A stretch of 64,000 bases of DNA from Pseudevernia furfuracea (taxonomy: Eukaryota > Ascomycota > Lecanoromycetes > Lecanorales > Parmeliaceae), in NCBI GenBank assembly GCA_022315425.1, contig JAIUPT010000035.1, forward strand, positions 1 through 64,000, written 5' to 3'. The position numbers and the translations under genes were made by a program. Positions within the stretch are counted from its first letter, which is position 1; the number at the start of each line of letters is the position of its first letter. The notes beneath the pieces are model-generated. The model worked only from the letters and a program-made list of their open reading frames with translations, was not told the DNA's origin and did not search any database. Of this stretch, positions 1 through 9,990 are shown in pieces.

Positions 1-806
1 TGCCTGCTGAGATCACCGCTGAGAATACCGCTGAGACCAATACCGCTGAGAATACTGCTGAGAATACTGCTGAGAATATCGCTGAGAATACTGCTGAGAC
101 CACCGCAGAGAATACCGCAGAGATTACCGCAGGAATTACCGCAGGGAATACCGCAGAGAATACTGCCTGCTGAGACCAGCGCTGAGAATACCGCTGAGAC
201 CAATACCGCTGAGAGTACCGCTGAGAATACTGCCTGCTGAGATCACCGCTGAGAATATCGCTGAGAATACTGCCTGCTGAGATCACTGCTGAGAATACCG
301 CTGAGATCAATACCGCTAAGATCAATACCGCTGAGACCAATGCTGAGACCAATGCTGAGATCAATGCTGAGACCAATGCTGAGACCACCGCTGAGAATAC
401 CGCTGAGAACACTGCCTGCTGAGACCAGCGCTGAGAATACCGCTGAGAACACTGCCTGCTGAGACCAGCGCTGAGAATACCGCTGAGAACACTGCCTGCT
501 GAGACCCGCGCTGAGAATACCGCTGAGAACACTGCCTGCTGAAACCATCGCTGAGAATACCGCTGAGACCAATACCGCTGAGAATACTGCTGAGATCAAT
601 ATCACTGAGATCAATACCGCTAAGATCAATGCTGAGATTAATGCTGAGATCAATGCTAAGATCAATGCGGAGATCAATGCTGAGATTAATGCTGAGATCA
701 ATGCCGAGATCAATGCTGAGATCAATACTGAGACCAGTACTGAGACCACTGCCATTAAGTGTCGCATTGAGTGTCGCATTGAGTGTCATATTGAGTGTCG
801 CATTAT
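1..806. repeat. Minisatellite of 12-bp GCTGAG-type units
   Basis: Degenerate tandem array built from 12-bp units of the types GCTGAGAATACC, GCTGAGACCAAT and GCTGAGATCAAT, with a longer higher-order block (…ACTGCCTGCTGAGACC…) recurring between about 400 and 560. Because 12 is a multiple of three, long low-complexity open frames exist on both strands; these are by-products of the repeat and no gene is called. The array continues past the left edge of the window. A second array lies at about 2000-2215 in front of the same kind of hairpin cassette. Confidence 0.9.
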
Positions 807-928
807 TCTAATCACTATTTTTGTCAGCGATGCTCTCAGCATCATTATTCTAATTAAGAATACTTCTCAGCGACGAAGACTGCATACAAATCTTTATGAT
901 GAACGTCGCTGACGACCATTGCCCTGAG

Positions 929-1026
929 AGGCTTTGCACTGCAAAATCTGCCGCTAGCGATCGATTCGAAAAACGTTGTTTCATCAATGAAAAATTTATT
1001 CGAATGGGTTTTGCAGTGCAAAGCCC
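929..1026. repeat. Hairpin repeat, copy 1
   Basis: Inverted arms GGCTTTGCACTGCAAAA (930-946) and its complement (1009-1025) enclose about 60 bp. Each arm is itself nearly palindromic. A second nested pair, TTCGAA-type, lies inside. A conserved flank starting CTCAGCGACGAAGACTGCA precedes it and contains a short CAGCGACG/CGTCGCTG inverted pair. It resembles a MITE-like element, but no flanking target duplication was seen. Confidence 0.7.
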
Positions 1027-1326
1027 GAGAATACTAGAGTTAATGTTCAATCGGCGGTCTCAAAGTAGGTGTTTGAATGCTTAGGTGTAAGAAGTTCTAA
1101 ATAGAATTAGACATATCAAGAAAATTCAGACTCAGCCTTATCGAGGGCTTGGCGCTTCGTCGCACGCTTTCCTCACCAAATAATCGTGTCGATCAAAAAT
1201 ATTCTAAAGTCTTTTTAGACTGCATAAAGAGGCGACGATGACTTCGATTATGTCTTGAAACAGCTCAGCGACGAAGACTGCATGCAAATCTTTATGGTGG
1301 ACGTCGCTGGCGGTCATTGCCAAGGT

Positions 1327-1425
1327 AGGCTTTGCCTGGCAAAACCTGCCGCTAGCGGTCGATCCGGAAAACGTTGTTCCACCAATGAAAAATTTATCCG
1401 GATGGGTTTTGCCAGGCAAAGCCCG
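1327..1425. repeat. Hairpin repeat, copy 2 (variant arms)
   Basis: Same element as at 929-1026, but the outer arms read GGCTTTGCCTGGCAAAACC (1328-1346) and the exact complement (1405-1423). The three-base core of both arms differs from copy 1 in a matched, complementary way. The nested inner pair is TCCGGA-type here, against TTCGAA in copy 1. Confidence 0.7.
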
Positions 1426-1440
1426 AGAATACTAGGGTTA

Positions 1441-1999
1441 GTTATAACTATATATAGTCGAACTACATTTAGTTAAACTATATTATATTAACTGGGCGAA
1501 ATATTTAGAATAATATTATTAATTCTTTATATGTTTTAAATCTATAACTATTAATATTACTTTTTAATTAATAATTAATAAATACTATACGTAGTTAGAA
1601 CTAGTTCTTTATGAATTATAACTTATATAGTCGAACTATATATAGTTGAATTATATTATATTAATTAAATAAGATATTTAAACTAATATTTTTTAATTCT
1701 TTATATATTCTAAACTTATAAATATTTAAATAACTTTTTAATTAATAGTAATTAATACTTCACGTAGTTATAACTAGTTTTAACTTATTATAATTAAATA
1801 TAACTTATATTATAAGTATTATTAATTAAAACGATAATTAAAATAGTAAGATTAAGAGTATTATTAATTAAAATAATAACTAAAATAATATTATAAAGAT
1901 CACGATTAACTAGAATAGTAATACTAAGATTAATTTATTATTATTATTATTATTATTGTTACTATTAATGTTATTATTACTGTTACTGTCACTGTCACT
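1441..1999. other. AT-rich decayed spacer
   Basis: Almost pure A/T sequence with repeated short tracts such as ATAGTCGAACTATA and a TTATTATTATT run near 1935. No gene or RNA seen. It separates the two minisatellite-hairpin cassettes. Confidence 0.7.
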
Positions 2000-2215
2000 G
2001 CTAAGATTAATGCTGAGATTAGTGCTGAGATTATTACTGAGAATACTATCTGCTGAGAATATCGCTGAGAATACTATCTACTGAGATCACTGCTAATAAT
2101 ATTGCTGAGATCAATGCTGAGATCAATGCTGAGACCACTCCTAAGATCACTGCCATTGAGTGTCTTATTAAGTGTCTCATTAAGTGTCCCATTGAGTGTC
2201 CCATTGAGTGTCGCA
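2000..2215. repeat. Second minisatellite of GCTGAG-type units
   Basis: Shorter version of the array at 1-806, with the same unit types and the same exit sequence (repeats of CATTGAGTGTC), leading into the second hairpin cassette. Confidence 0.8.
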
Positions 2216-2279
2216 ATTTTTAACATCACTATTTTAGTCATTATTCCAGTCTATAATACTCTCAGCATCACTATTCTAG

Positions 2280-2830
2280 TCAATAATGCTCTCAGCGACG
2301 AAGACTGCATACAAATCTTTATGATAAACGTCGCTGACGATTATTGTTCTGAAAAGCTTTGCACTGCAAAATCTCTCGTTAGCGATCGATTCGAAAAACG
2401 TTGTTTTATTAATGAAAAATTTATTCGAATAGATTTTATAGTGTAAAGTCGTCGAGTTCTAGAGTTAGTCTATATGTAGTGTTCAATCGACGATCTTAAA
2501 GTAGATATTTGAATGCTTAGGTGTAAGAAGTTCTAAATAGAATTCAGACTCAGCCTTATCGAGGGCTTAACGCTTCGTCGCACGCTTTCCTCACCAAATA
2601 ATCGTGTCGACCAAAAATATTATAAAGTCTTTCCAGACTGTATAGTGAGGCGACGATGACTTCGATTATGTCTTGAGACAGCTCAGCGACGAAGACTGCA
2701 TGTAAATCTTTATGGTGGACGTCGCTGGCGGCCTTTGCACTGCAAAACCTGCCGCTAGCGGTCGATCCGGAAAACGTTGTTCCACCAATCAAAAATTTAT
2801 CCGAATGGGTTTTGCAGTGCAAAGCCCGAC
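2280..2830. repeat. Second hairpin cassette (copies 3 and 4)
   Basis: Duplicate of 860-1435 in the same order: hairpin copy 3 (arms about 2355-2371 and 2432-2449), a conserved spacer, then hairpin copy 4 (arms about 2731-2748 and 2807-2825). The spacer with AGACTCAGCCTTATCGAGG is nearly the same as at 1130-1260. Copy 3 is decayed: its right arm reads TTTTATAGTGTAAAGT in place of TTTTGCAGTGCAAAGC, all C-to-T/G-to-A changes. Copy 4 is intact. Confidence 0.75.
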
Positions 2831-2875
2831 AATACTATGGTTAGGTCATGAAGGCTCCATCCGAAGCACCAGATT

Positions 2876-4021
2876 CTATTGGTTTCTCTTAGAGTCCGCC
2901 TTCGGCTCCTTTCGCTTCTGCATCTCCCATTCCACCGAACGCTTAATCCCATTCGTCAAATCGGGCACCGGATTGTAGCCTAGCACTCGCCTTGCCTTGT
3001 CGATGTTGTAGGTATGAGTTCGCACACAATGCATGACAACGAGCTTGTTCAATGTCTTAGGCTTCTTCTGCCCTAGGGTGAGGATGAAGAACGTCCACTC
3101 TGCTGTGGTCGCCAACCCCAGGGCAAGCCAAACAGGAATGACGGTAACATTCTCGAGAGGCGTGAAATCTCCTGAGGCGCGCCAGACGAGTCGTGAAAGA
3201 TCCCAAAAAGGGACAGGGTTTCCGTCTGTGATGTTGAAGACTTCTCCGTCCACCCTGGATGCAGCGCGGTTTGGGTTTAGAAGAGCTGCCGCTGCAAGAA
3301 GATGAGCTTTTGCGGCGTTATCAGCGGACACGGTGTCAATAAGGTTCGTATTATCGCCAAGTTGCACATTTGTGCGAACTCCAATTAGTCCAGGAACGAA
3401 TGAATTGTCTCTCTCGCCGTATGCGAGGCTTAGACGAATAGTAACTGTGCGGAGGTCTTCATAGTTGGCCTCATGGACGAGCTTTTCGGCAGCGGCTTTG
3501 GAGAGACCATAGGGTGTGCCTTTGGAATGCGGCTCCCATAGAGGCCCAGTCTCATCGAGGTCAATATGCTCATCACTTGCGAAGATCATAGTAGACGAAG
3601 TAAAGACAAAAGCCTTGACTGAAGGAGCCATCCTGGCGGCCGCAAGTAAGTTCTTTGTGCCTGTCACATTGACATCAAAGTGTTCCTGGGCGTTCCCGGT
3701 GGTGGCCAGTGGAGAGGCGGCATGAAAGATAACGCGTGGTTTGATTTCTTGAAGCAGTACATGAAGTGCTGTTGCGTCGGTGATGTCGCCAGCGTGGTAG
3801 GAGACCCCGTCCTGAAGGTTTGAATTGGGAGTGCGGCTAAGAGCGTATATTGGTCGAAATGTTTGATCTTCCAGCAAAGCTCGGATGATATGGTAACCTG
3901 ATAATCTAATTTAGTATCATTTTGAACATCAGTATGAATGAAAAGTAGTACCTATGAAGCCGCATCCACCGATAACGAGGACAGCGCCGAGAGACTTTGT
4001 TTCGTTTGGACTGGCAGCCAT
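2876..4021 (-). CDS. Sterol-dehydrogenase-like extended SDR (3-beta-HSD family)
   Basis: NAD(P)-dependent dehydrogenase of the extended short-chain type, closest in pattern to 3-beta-hydroxysteroid dehydrogenase/isomerase and sterol-4-alpha-carboxylate 3-dehydrogenase (Erg26-like), which act in ergosterol synthesis on the ER. Two exons are inferred: 4021-3952 and 3897-2876, with a 54-bp GT-AG intron. The first exon restores the ATG and the Rossmann motif GGCGFIG (residues 18-24), which a single-exon reading would lose. Catalytic Tyr153 and Lys157 sit in YGLSK, after the FTSS strand that carries the catalytic serine region. Predicted length is 363 aa, normal for the family. The substrate is inferred from family only; other 3-beta-HSD-like proteins in secondary metabolism look similar. 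Confidence 0.85.
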
Positions 4022-4560
4022 CGGGTTTCAAAACGGTGATTTTGTACAAGGTCGATGTGGGAACAACTGATGTGGGAACAACTGATGTCGTCTAGTGATG
4101 ATGAAATAAGAACACGTAGAAGCTTGGAATGATGGTCAATAAGAAGACAATGTGGATCTCTTAAGCTTGACACCTCTGGAAATGCAAGGATTTCACAAAT
4201 GTGCTTTACCTTGAGATGAAAACATGCTCGTAGCCGTATATAATACCTCTCGTTTCGTAATCTTACCGAATCTCAGGGGCAATCATGTATGCGATGGCGC
4301 CGCGCTAAGATGCGGGAGAATAAGGCTGAATGGATTTCATGACTCGCGCACGCGTAGTCGGTGTGATATTCATTTCTCCTTGCATATGGACAGCGCGATC
4401 ATGCATTACAACCCCACACCCCCAGCTGAAAGCGGAACGAAAAGGTCAGCAGTCATGGTATACGTGGCAGGTTCCGCAGCAACAAATCGTCGCAGAGGAT
4501 CGAAGAAAATTAAAATTAGTTCTGTGTAATAAAACAAGATTTCGTATTTGAATTTGGAAC
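4022..4560. other. Intergenic, upstream of the SDR gene
   Basis: Normal base composition. Short open frames on the plus strand (4224-4551) show no recognisable domain. Probably the promoter of the minus-strand SDR gene. Confidence 0.5.
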
Positions 4561-4755
4561 TGATGGAATTCAGCCAATCATAGGCCGTTCCGCCCGCACT
4601 AGCGTGCTTTTTAGCGTGGCGCTAGTGGGCGACTCTTGTCTATCCTTCTCCTTCTCTTTCTTCTTATTCACTACATGTATTCTATATAGTTATGCAATAG
4701 AGTCGTTCTATTAGCCACTCAATACAAGATCTCATAGCTGTCATATATTCCAACA
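4561..4755 (-). repeat. Solo LTR, copia family 1
   Basis: 195-bp copy of the LTR found at both ends of the copia element at 34520-40080, in the opposite orientation on the plus strand. Ends are TGATGGAATTC…ATTCCAACA. It is flanked by GGAAC (4556-4560) and GAAAC (4756-4760), a 5-bp target duplication with one G-to-A change. Relative to the intact LTRs it has about eight differences, all C-to-T or G-to-A and mostly at CpC or CpA. It therefore arose by LTR-LTR recombination and has since been mutated. Confidence 0.9.
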
Positions 4756-6192
4756 GAAACTTTTCGAATCAAGCTTTTCTCGATTTCATTATGAAGTGCA
4801 ATCTATAGGCCATAGTTAGACTATATAGATCTTAGTGACCTACTTATAACAGTATTCAACAACTCTTCTACGAAGTATAGCAAATTATCTCTTTACTAGA
4901 AAACTTATAATAGCAAAGTAAGTCGATAACGACCTAAAGAATTCAAATATAAGCTGTTTATAGGTATAGATTTCCTTTTAGTATTCAAATCTTAGATTCT
5001 TACGTCTCGCAATCAGAAAAGACGTTCTCTAGTCAAACTCCCTGAGTTGTCTGAGCGAGCTAATTGACACGAAATCTAACTTTGTCGCAATGTGCTTTGA
5101 GGGCAGCGCTTCATTACAAGGTCAATACGCATACCTTGAAATGATGTCGATGACACCCTCACGAAAACATTGTCTGAGTTTAATGATTTCAGAGTCATAA
5201 ATCATGCTAGCGTTGATAACCCCTCCCCCCCTTCGCAATAATACATCATCGCCTTCTATGAATTCACTCTATTTTATTATATATTACTCTAATATAACGC
5301 GTTAAATAATTTCATTTATCTTAACGTTAATATTTAAGTAAATTAACGTCGATATAAAGAATAACTCTTAATTTACGTTTAATTCTTAATTTACTATAAG
5401 AATCGTACTATAATAATAATAGTAATAATATATAACGAAGATAACAAGCTAAGAAGTAGCTATAAACTAAGAGAGAAGATTATATATATATAACTAAGTG
5501 AATCTATTAAGACACGCTAAGTCTAAAGAGAGAAGACGTGTTAATATAGATAGATAATATTAAGAAATACGAGATACGCTCGTAACATTTACGTTTAATT
5601 CTTAATTTGATTAAATAAAATAATTAAAAAGTATTAAAATTAATATAGATTTAAGTTATATAAATATATTAAATAAGATAACTAGATAGAAAGTAATTAT
5701 ATATTAAAAATTTAGAAGAGAAGATTATATATATAACGAAGTAAACCTATTAAGATACGCTAAGTCTAAAAGAGATAATATATTAATAATAAAATGTTAA
5801 TAGAACTAAGTTAAAATATCTTAATTTTATATATATAGTTAATTAAAATCTCGATCTAATTTTCTTTTCCGATTAACGTTCTTATAGTATCTTTAGAAAT
5901 CGATCTTATAATTATTAATAAAGTTAAAGTTAAAAGTTTTCTATCTTAAAGAGATCTCGAATCTAATATTCTTAAGAGATCGATCTCGAAATTAATTATC
6001 GAAATTCTAAAAATACGTTTCACGAATTTAATTCGTAGATCTATAATTATATTATATTATTTAAATTACAAATATAGACTTACGTATTACGATCGTATTC
6101 TATATTTCTTGACATCGATTAGACGCTAGACTTATTGAAGCCTAGTCTAGTCTTGACGAAGATCTTATCTTTTATATATATAGAGTCTCTCT

Positions 6193-6459
6193 TATTAGAC
6201 TGACTTATATAATATAGATATATATAGACAGACTAGAATTGTGTAGCAATGTGAACTTAGCGAAGATATATATATTGCGTATAGTATATCTAATAGTAAG
6301 ACTAATTCTTTAGGAAGGAAAATGAGAAACTTCGAAACATGGCCCTCTTAAGCTTCTCACGTCAAGAATCCGCTTGGCATGCGTATGCCAAGCGATTCGA
6401 TTACGCTCGGCAACCCCCGAGCTCATGCGACAGCTGTTCTCTTGGTCCCGCTGCTAACA
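6193..6459 (-). repeat. Solo LTR with 5-bp target duplication
   Basis: On the minus strand it begins TGTTAGCAGCGGGACC and ends CTAATA, matching TGTTAG/CTAACA inverted ends with one C-to-T change. TCTCT occurs on both sides (6188-6192 and 6460-6464). The related repeat copy at about 9505-9530 lacks this segment and serves as an empty site. One half keeps normal composition and holds a 24-bp palindrome, CGCTTGGCAT-GCGT-ATGCCAAGCG. Confidence 0.75.
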
Positions 6460-9041
6460 TCTCTTTTAAATAGTTCGATAGACTCTTTATTCTCGTTTAC
6501 TTATACTCTTATAATTTTTTTAGATCTAATTTTGACATTATAAAGAGTCTTCTTCGTACGTCACTCGACGAAGAGAATTAACGAGCTTATTTCTTTCTGC
6601 TCGAAGCAAGTAATCGAGTTTAATAAAGAATATATTAAATATTTCTATTATATAGACATCACATTACATTATAAATTATTTATATTATTTAAAAGAATCT
6701 TCATTATATCTTCATTACGTCTTTATAATATCTTTATAAAAAATTCTTCTTCGCTCCGCGCTATCGAATTTCTTCGTAACAAGTTTACAATAAGATAATC
6801 AATCAACGTCGAATCTTGAGACTCTCGAAAGAATACATATTCAATTATTCGTATTCTTAACGACACTTAATTTGATTAATAGATGTCTTCATAATATTCT
6901 TCGCAAGAAAATCTTCTTTGAGATTGATGCTTCTTCTCTACTCACAAATTCTATCTCGTCTAAGCTTCATATCTGAATTTTTTAACAAATCACTCTCTTA
7001 GAATAATATCTTCACAAAGAATATACTTCAAAGCATTTATATTCTTTGTGAGATGTCAAGCGATTAATAAATAAAAAAGTTATAAAAGAAACAAAGAAAC
7101 TCGATATCTCGTAGCAATTAAATAAGAAATTACTTTTTAACATCAAAACGTCTTAAATAATAACTTCTTTCTTCACTCAGTCCTTTCTCTTTATATTAAC
7201 ACTCAAATATATTTCTTCTTATCGACGTCGAAATTCTTCTTCTTTTAGATCTAATTCGCGATTAAACTTCTCTATATATCGTCGCGATTAGCTCTATCTT
7301 ATATTCGAAGATCTATATATTAAATTCTTATTATTAAACTCGTCTTTACTTCGTATATCAAGAGTATAACGATTCTTATCTACTAAGAATCTCTTTTAAC
7401 GATATTATATCTAGTAATAAAATCAGTCTTAATAATTTTAAAATAAGTCGATATAAGATTACGATTTATCTTCTTCTCGATTATCGCTAAGATAACGATC
7501 TTTCTCGTCTTTCAGATAGTTATTAAGATTAACACTTAATTCGAAACTATCGAATTTATCTGTTTTCATCGATATTAATAATTATATTCAATCTAATAAC
7601 TAAAAAATGAGAATTCTAAATAAGCTTGATCACAATAACGATCACTATTCTCTCGAGTTATTTAAGATTACGTATATTATTACTCGTCTCGAGAGAGAGA
7701 TAAGTTAATACGTATCTTTTAGATAACGATATCGTTTTTATTCCATCGTCAACGAACTTCTAAATTATCTTATCGATTTATACGAAATATCTTTGTTCAT
7801 TATTTCACACACAAATTAATATACTTTTAAGATAACGTAAAGTAATTAGTCTTTTTTAAAGTTCTATAGAGTCTTTATGAAATGCACTCGTCTATGTGAC
7901 GAGAAGAAGAATCTTATAAGACATCTCATAATAAAATTAGAGCTTCGTTTTATGAATCAGAGCGATGCTCTAGACACTTATATGATAAAGACAAAACCTC
8001 AGCTAAAGACGTATATAATAATAAGATAACTTCATTATTAATAATTCGTTAAAGATCTAACTAAGAGAAAAGTAATAAAATTCGTCGAGCAATACGTTAA
8101 AGTAAAGATTAAAACTAATATAAAAAAGAGTAAATATGTTATTATTACTCGTTTAGATTTTATTCTCGATCTTAACGAAAATCTACGTATAAACGAAGAT
8201 AAGAAACTTATTATAATAAACTAAATCTATACTTAGAAGTACGATAAATCGTTAGTCGCTGAGCTAAGTAGATAGAAGTATTACGAGTTAAAATATTAAA
8301 ATTATATATGATAGTAACAAGTATCGAAATCACTAATAAGTATTAGTCGCAAGTACGAGCATTAGTCGTAAGTATCAAGAATACTTGTTATTTTAAAAAT
8401 CGCTCGTTGATAGAACGACTGAATTTAATCTAACGCGCTCAAATTAGTATACGATTCGATCAAATCTCGAACATGTTGTTTTTGGGCAATTTCAGATCAT
8501 TTCAAAATAACGTTAAGACTCGTTTTTTCACTCAGACAAATTCGAATCCTCAGCGACTTGATATTTAATAATAACATCATATGTCGACTATCTTTTTTGT
8601 CTTCTCTCGAGTCATAGTCTATAATTGTCGACGACGTTATAGTCGAAGACCCGAAGCATATTATTAATAATATCGTCGCTCTCGATGAATTTGATCTTAT
8701 AAAGAAAACTACGTCAAAATCATTTGATATTAATTTAAGATTTAAGATTCGAGCGACTCGAAGATCTTAATTAATTATAGATCTTCATTTCTAAATTTCT
8801 TTTTCGTTCGAAAATCGAATATTTAATAACTGCTATATGACAAAACACGTTCTAATCATCATTTTTTTAATTCTTTATTAATAACGATTATTTTAGAATC
8901 TCTATTATCGCATAACGTTATGCTAGCGACATGATATCGTTAAGACGTTATCGAATTTAATTCAATTAACATTATCGTCGCAAGAAGACGAGCGCTAAAG
9001 TTAAAAGTTCTTTGTTTTTTATGATTTTTTAGCAATTAAGC

Positions 9042-9307
9042 TGTAAGGGCCATGAGGTCTCTAGGCATGAGGCGGCCTGTCAGAAGTTCAGGAATCCAAC
9101 ATACATCTAGGTCAGATTCGGAAGACTATCCCTCTGATGCAGCTGTGCGGCTATAGCAGTCGCATAGTAAGTTTGCTTGGCATGGGGGTGCACTCTCCCC
9201 TGCTAAATATGCTGCCTCTGAGGACTCCCACCGAGTTCCTCAGGATTCAGTCTATCTAGTAACCAATCCATCTGTTACTCACTCACGCATGCCTAGACCC
9301 CGTTACA
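9042..9307 (+). repeat. Probable solo LTR of normal composition
   Basis: 266 bp starting TGTAAGGGCC and ending CCCCGTTACA (inverted TGTAA/TTACA ends) inside the AT-rich block. The flanks TAAGC and TTTGC match at only three of five bases, so a target duplication is suggested rather than shown. No coding frame. The contrast in composition with its surroundings indicates insertion after the block decayed, or too few copies to be mutated. Confidence 0.55.
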
Positions 9308-9990
9308 TTTGCATACATAACGTTTGTTTTTTCTTTTCTTCGAACGTCATTATAAGACACATATCTATCTATCGCACTGAGGATCAGCGCTTCTTGAAAG
9401 AGAGAATAGTATTACGATCGTACTCTATATCTCTTGACATCGACTAGGCGTTAGGCTCATTAAAGCCTAGCCTAGTCTTGGCGAAGACCTTGTCTTTTAC
9501 ATATACAGAGTCTTTCTTCTAAATAATTCGATAGACTCTTTATTCTCGTCTACTTATACCTCTATGATTCTTCAAAATCTAATTCTAACATCACGAATTA
9601 AATTCGTGAAACGTGTTCTTAAATTTCGAGGGTTGGTTTCGAAGTCGCGCATCTTCGAGAGAATTTGCTTCGAAGTCTCTCAAGGGTACAAAATGTTCAA
9701 CTTAAAAATCGTTTATAAGTATAAGATCGATTCTCAAAATTCTTAATTCTTCGAATAGCGCAAATAAGTCTTCACAATTGAAAAAAAAAATCTTAAAAAA
9801 GTAATAGAAAAGTAAAAAGTTATTCAAAATATAAGACTTATACGCACAGATTTTTTCGAGATCGCGCATCCCTTATCATTAAGAAGTAATCGATCGAATA
9901 GCGATATTGAAATTCTACTTTACTTTATTAATAATAGACAAGTATAGGCCCATGAATTAAATTCATGATTCTAAGGCAAAAATCAGGTTG

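Larger units (their letters stand above)
4756..9990. repeat. AT-rich RIP-like repeat block
   Basis: About 5 kb of strongly A+T-rich sequence with no plausible gene. It contains decayed copies of repeats seen elsewhere: 5445-5595 and 5700-5820 are mutated versions of the solo LTR at 12158-12363, and 6084-6180 plus 6465-6540 match 9405-9600. CpG and CpT remain common, while CpA and CpC are scarce, which points to a C-to-T process acting on repeats. Islands of normal composition (6193-6459 in part, and 9042-9307) are later insertions or escaped copies. Confidence 0.8.

Noticed and set aside
243..789. Long open frames on the minus strand at the left edge
   Set aside because: They are translations of a 12-bp minisatellite whose unit length keeps frames open; no start context, domain or complexity.
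9564..9746. 60-codon frame in the AT-rich block
   Set aside because: Lies in a decayed repeat that recurs elsewhere; no coding signature.
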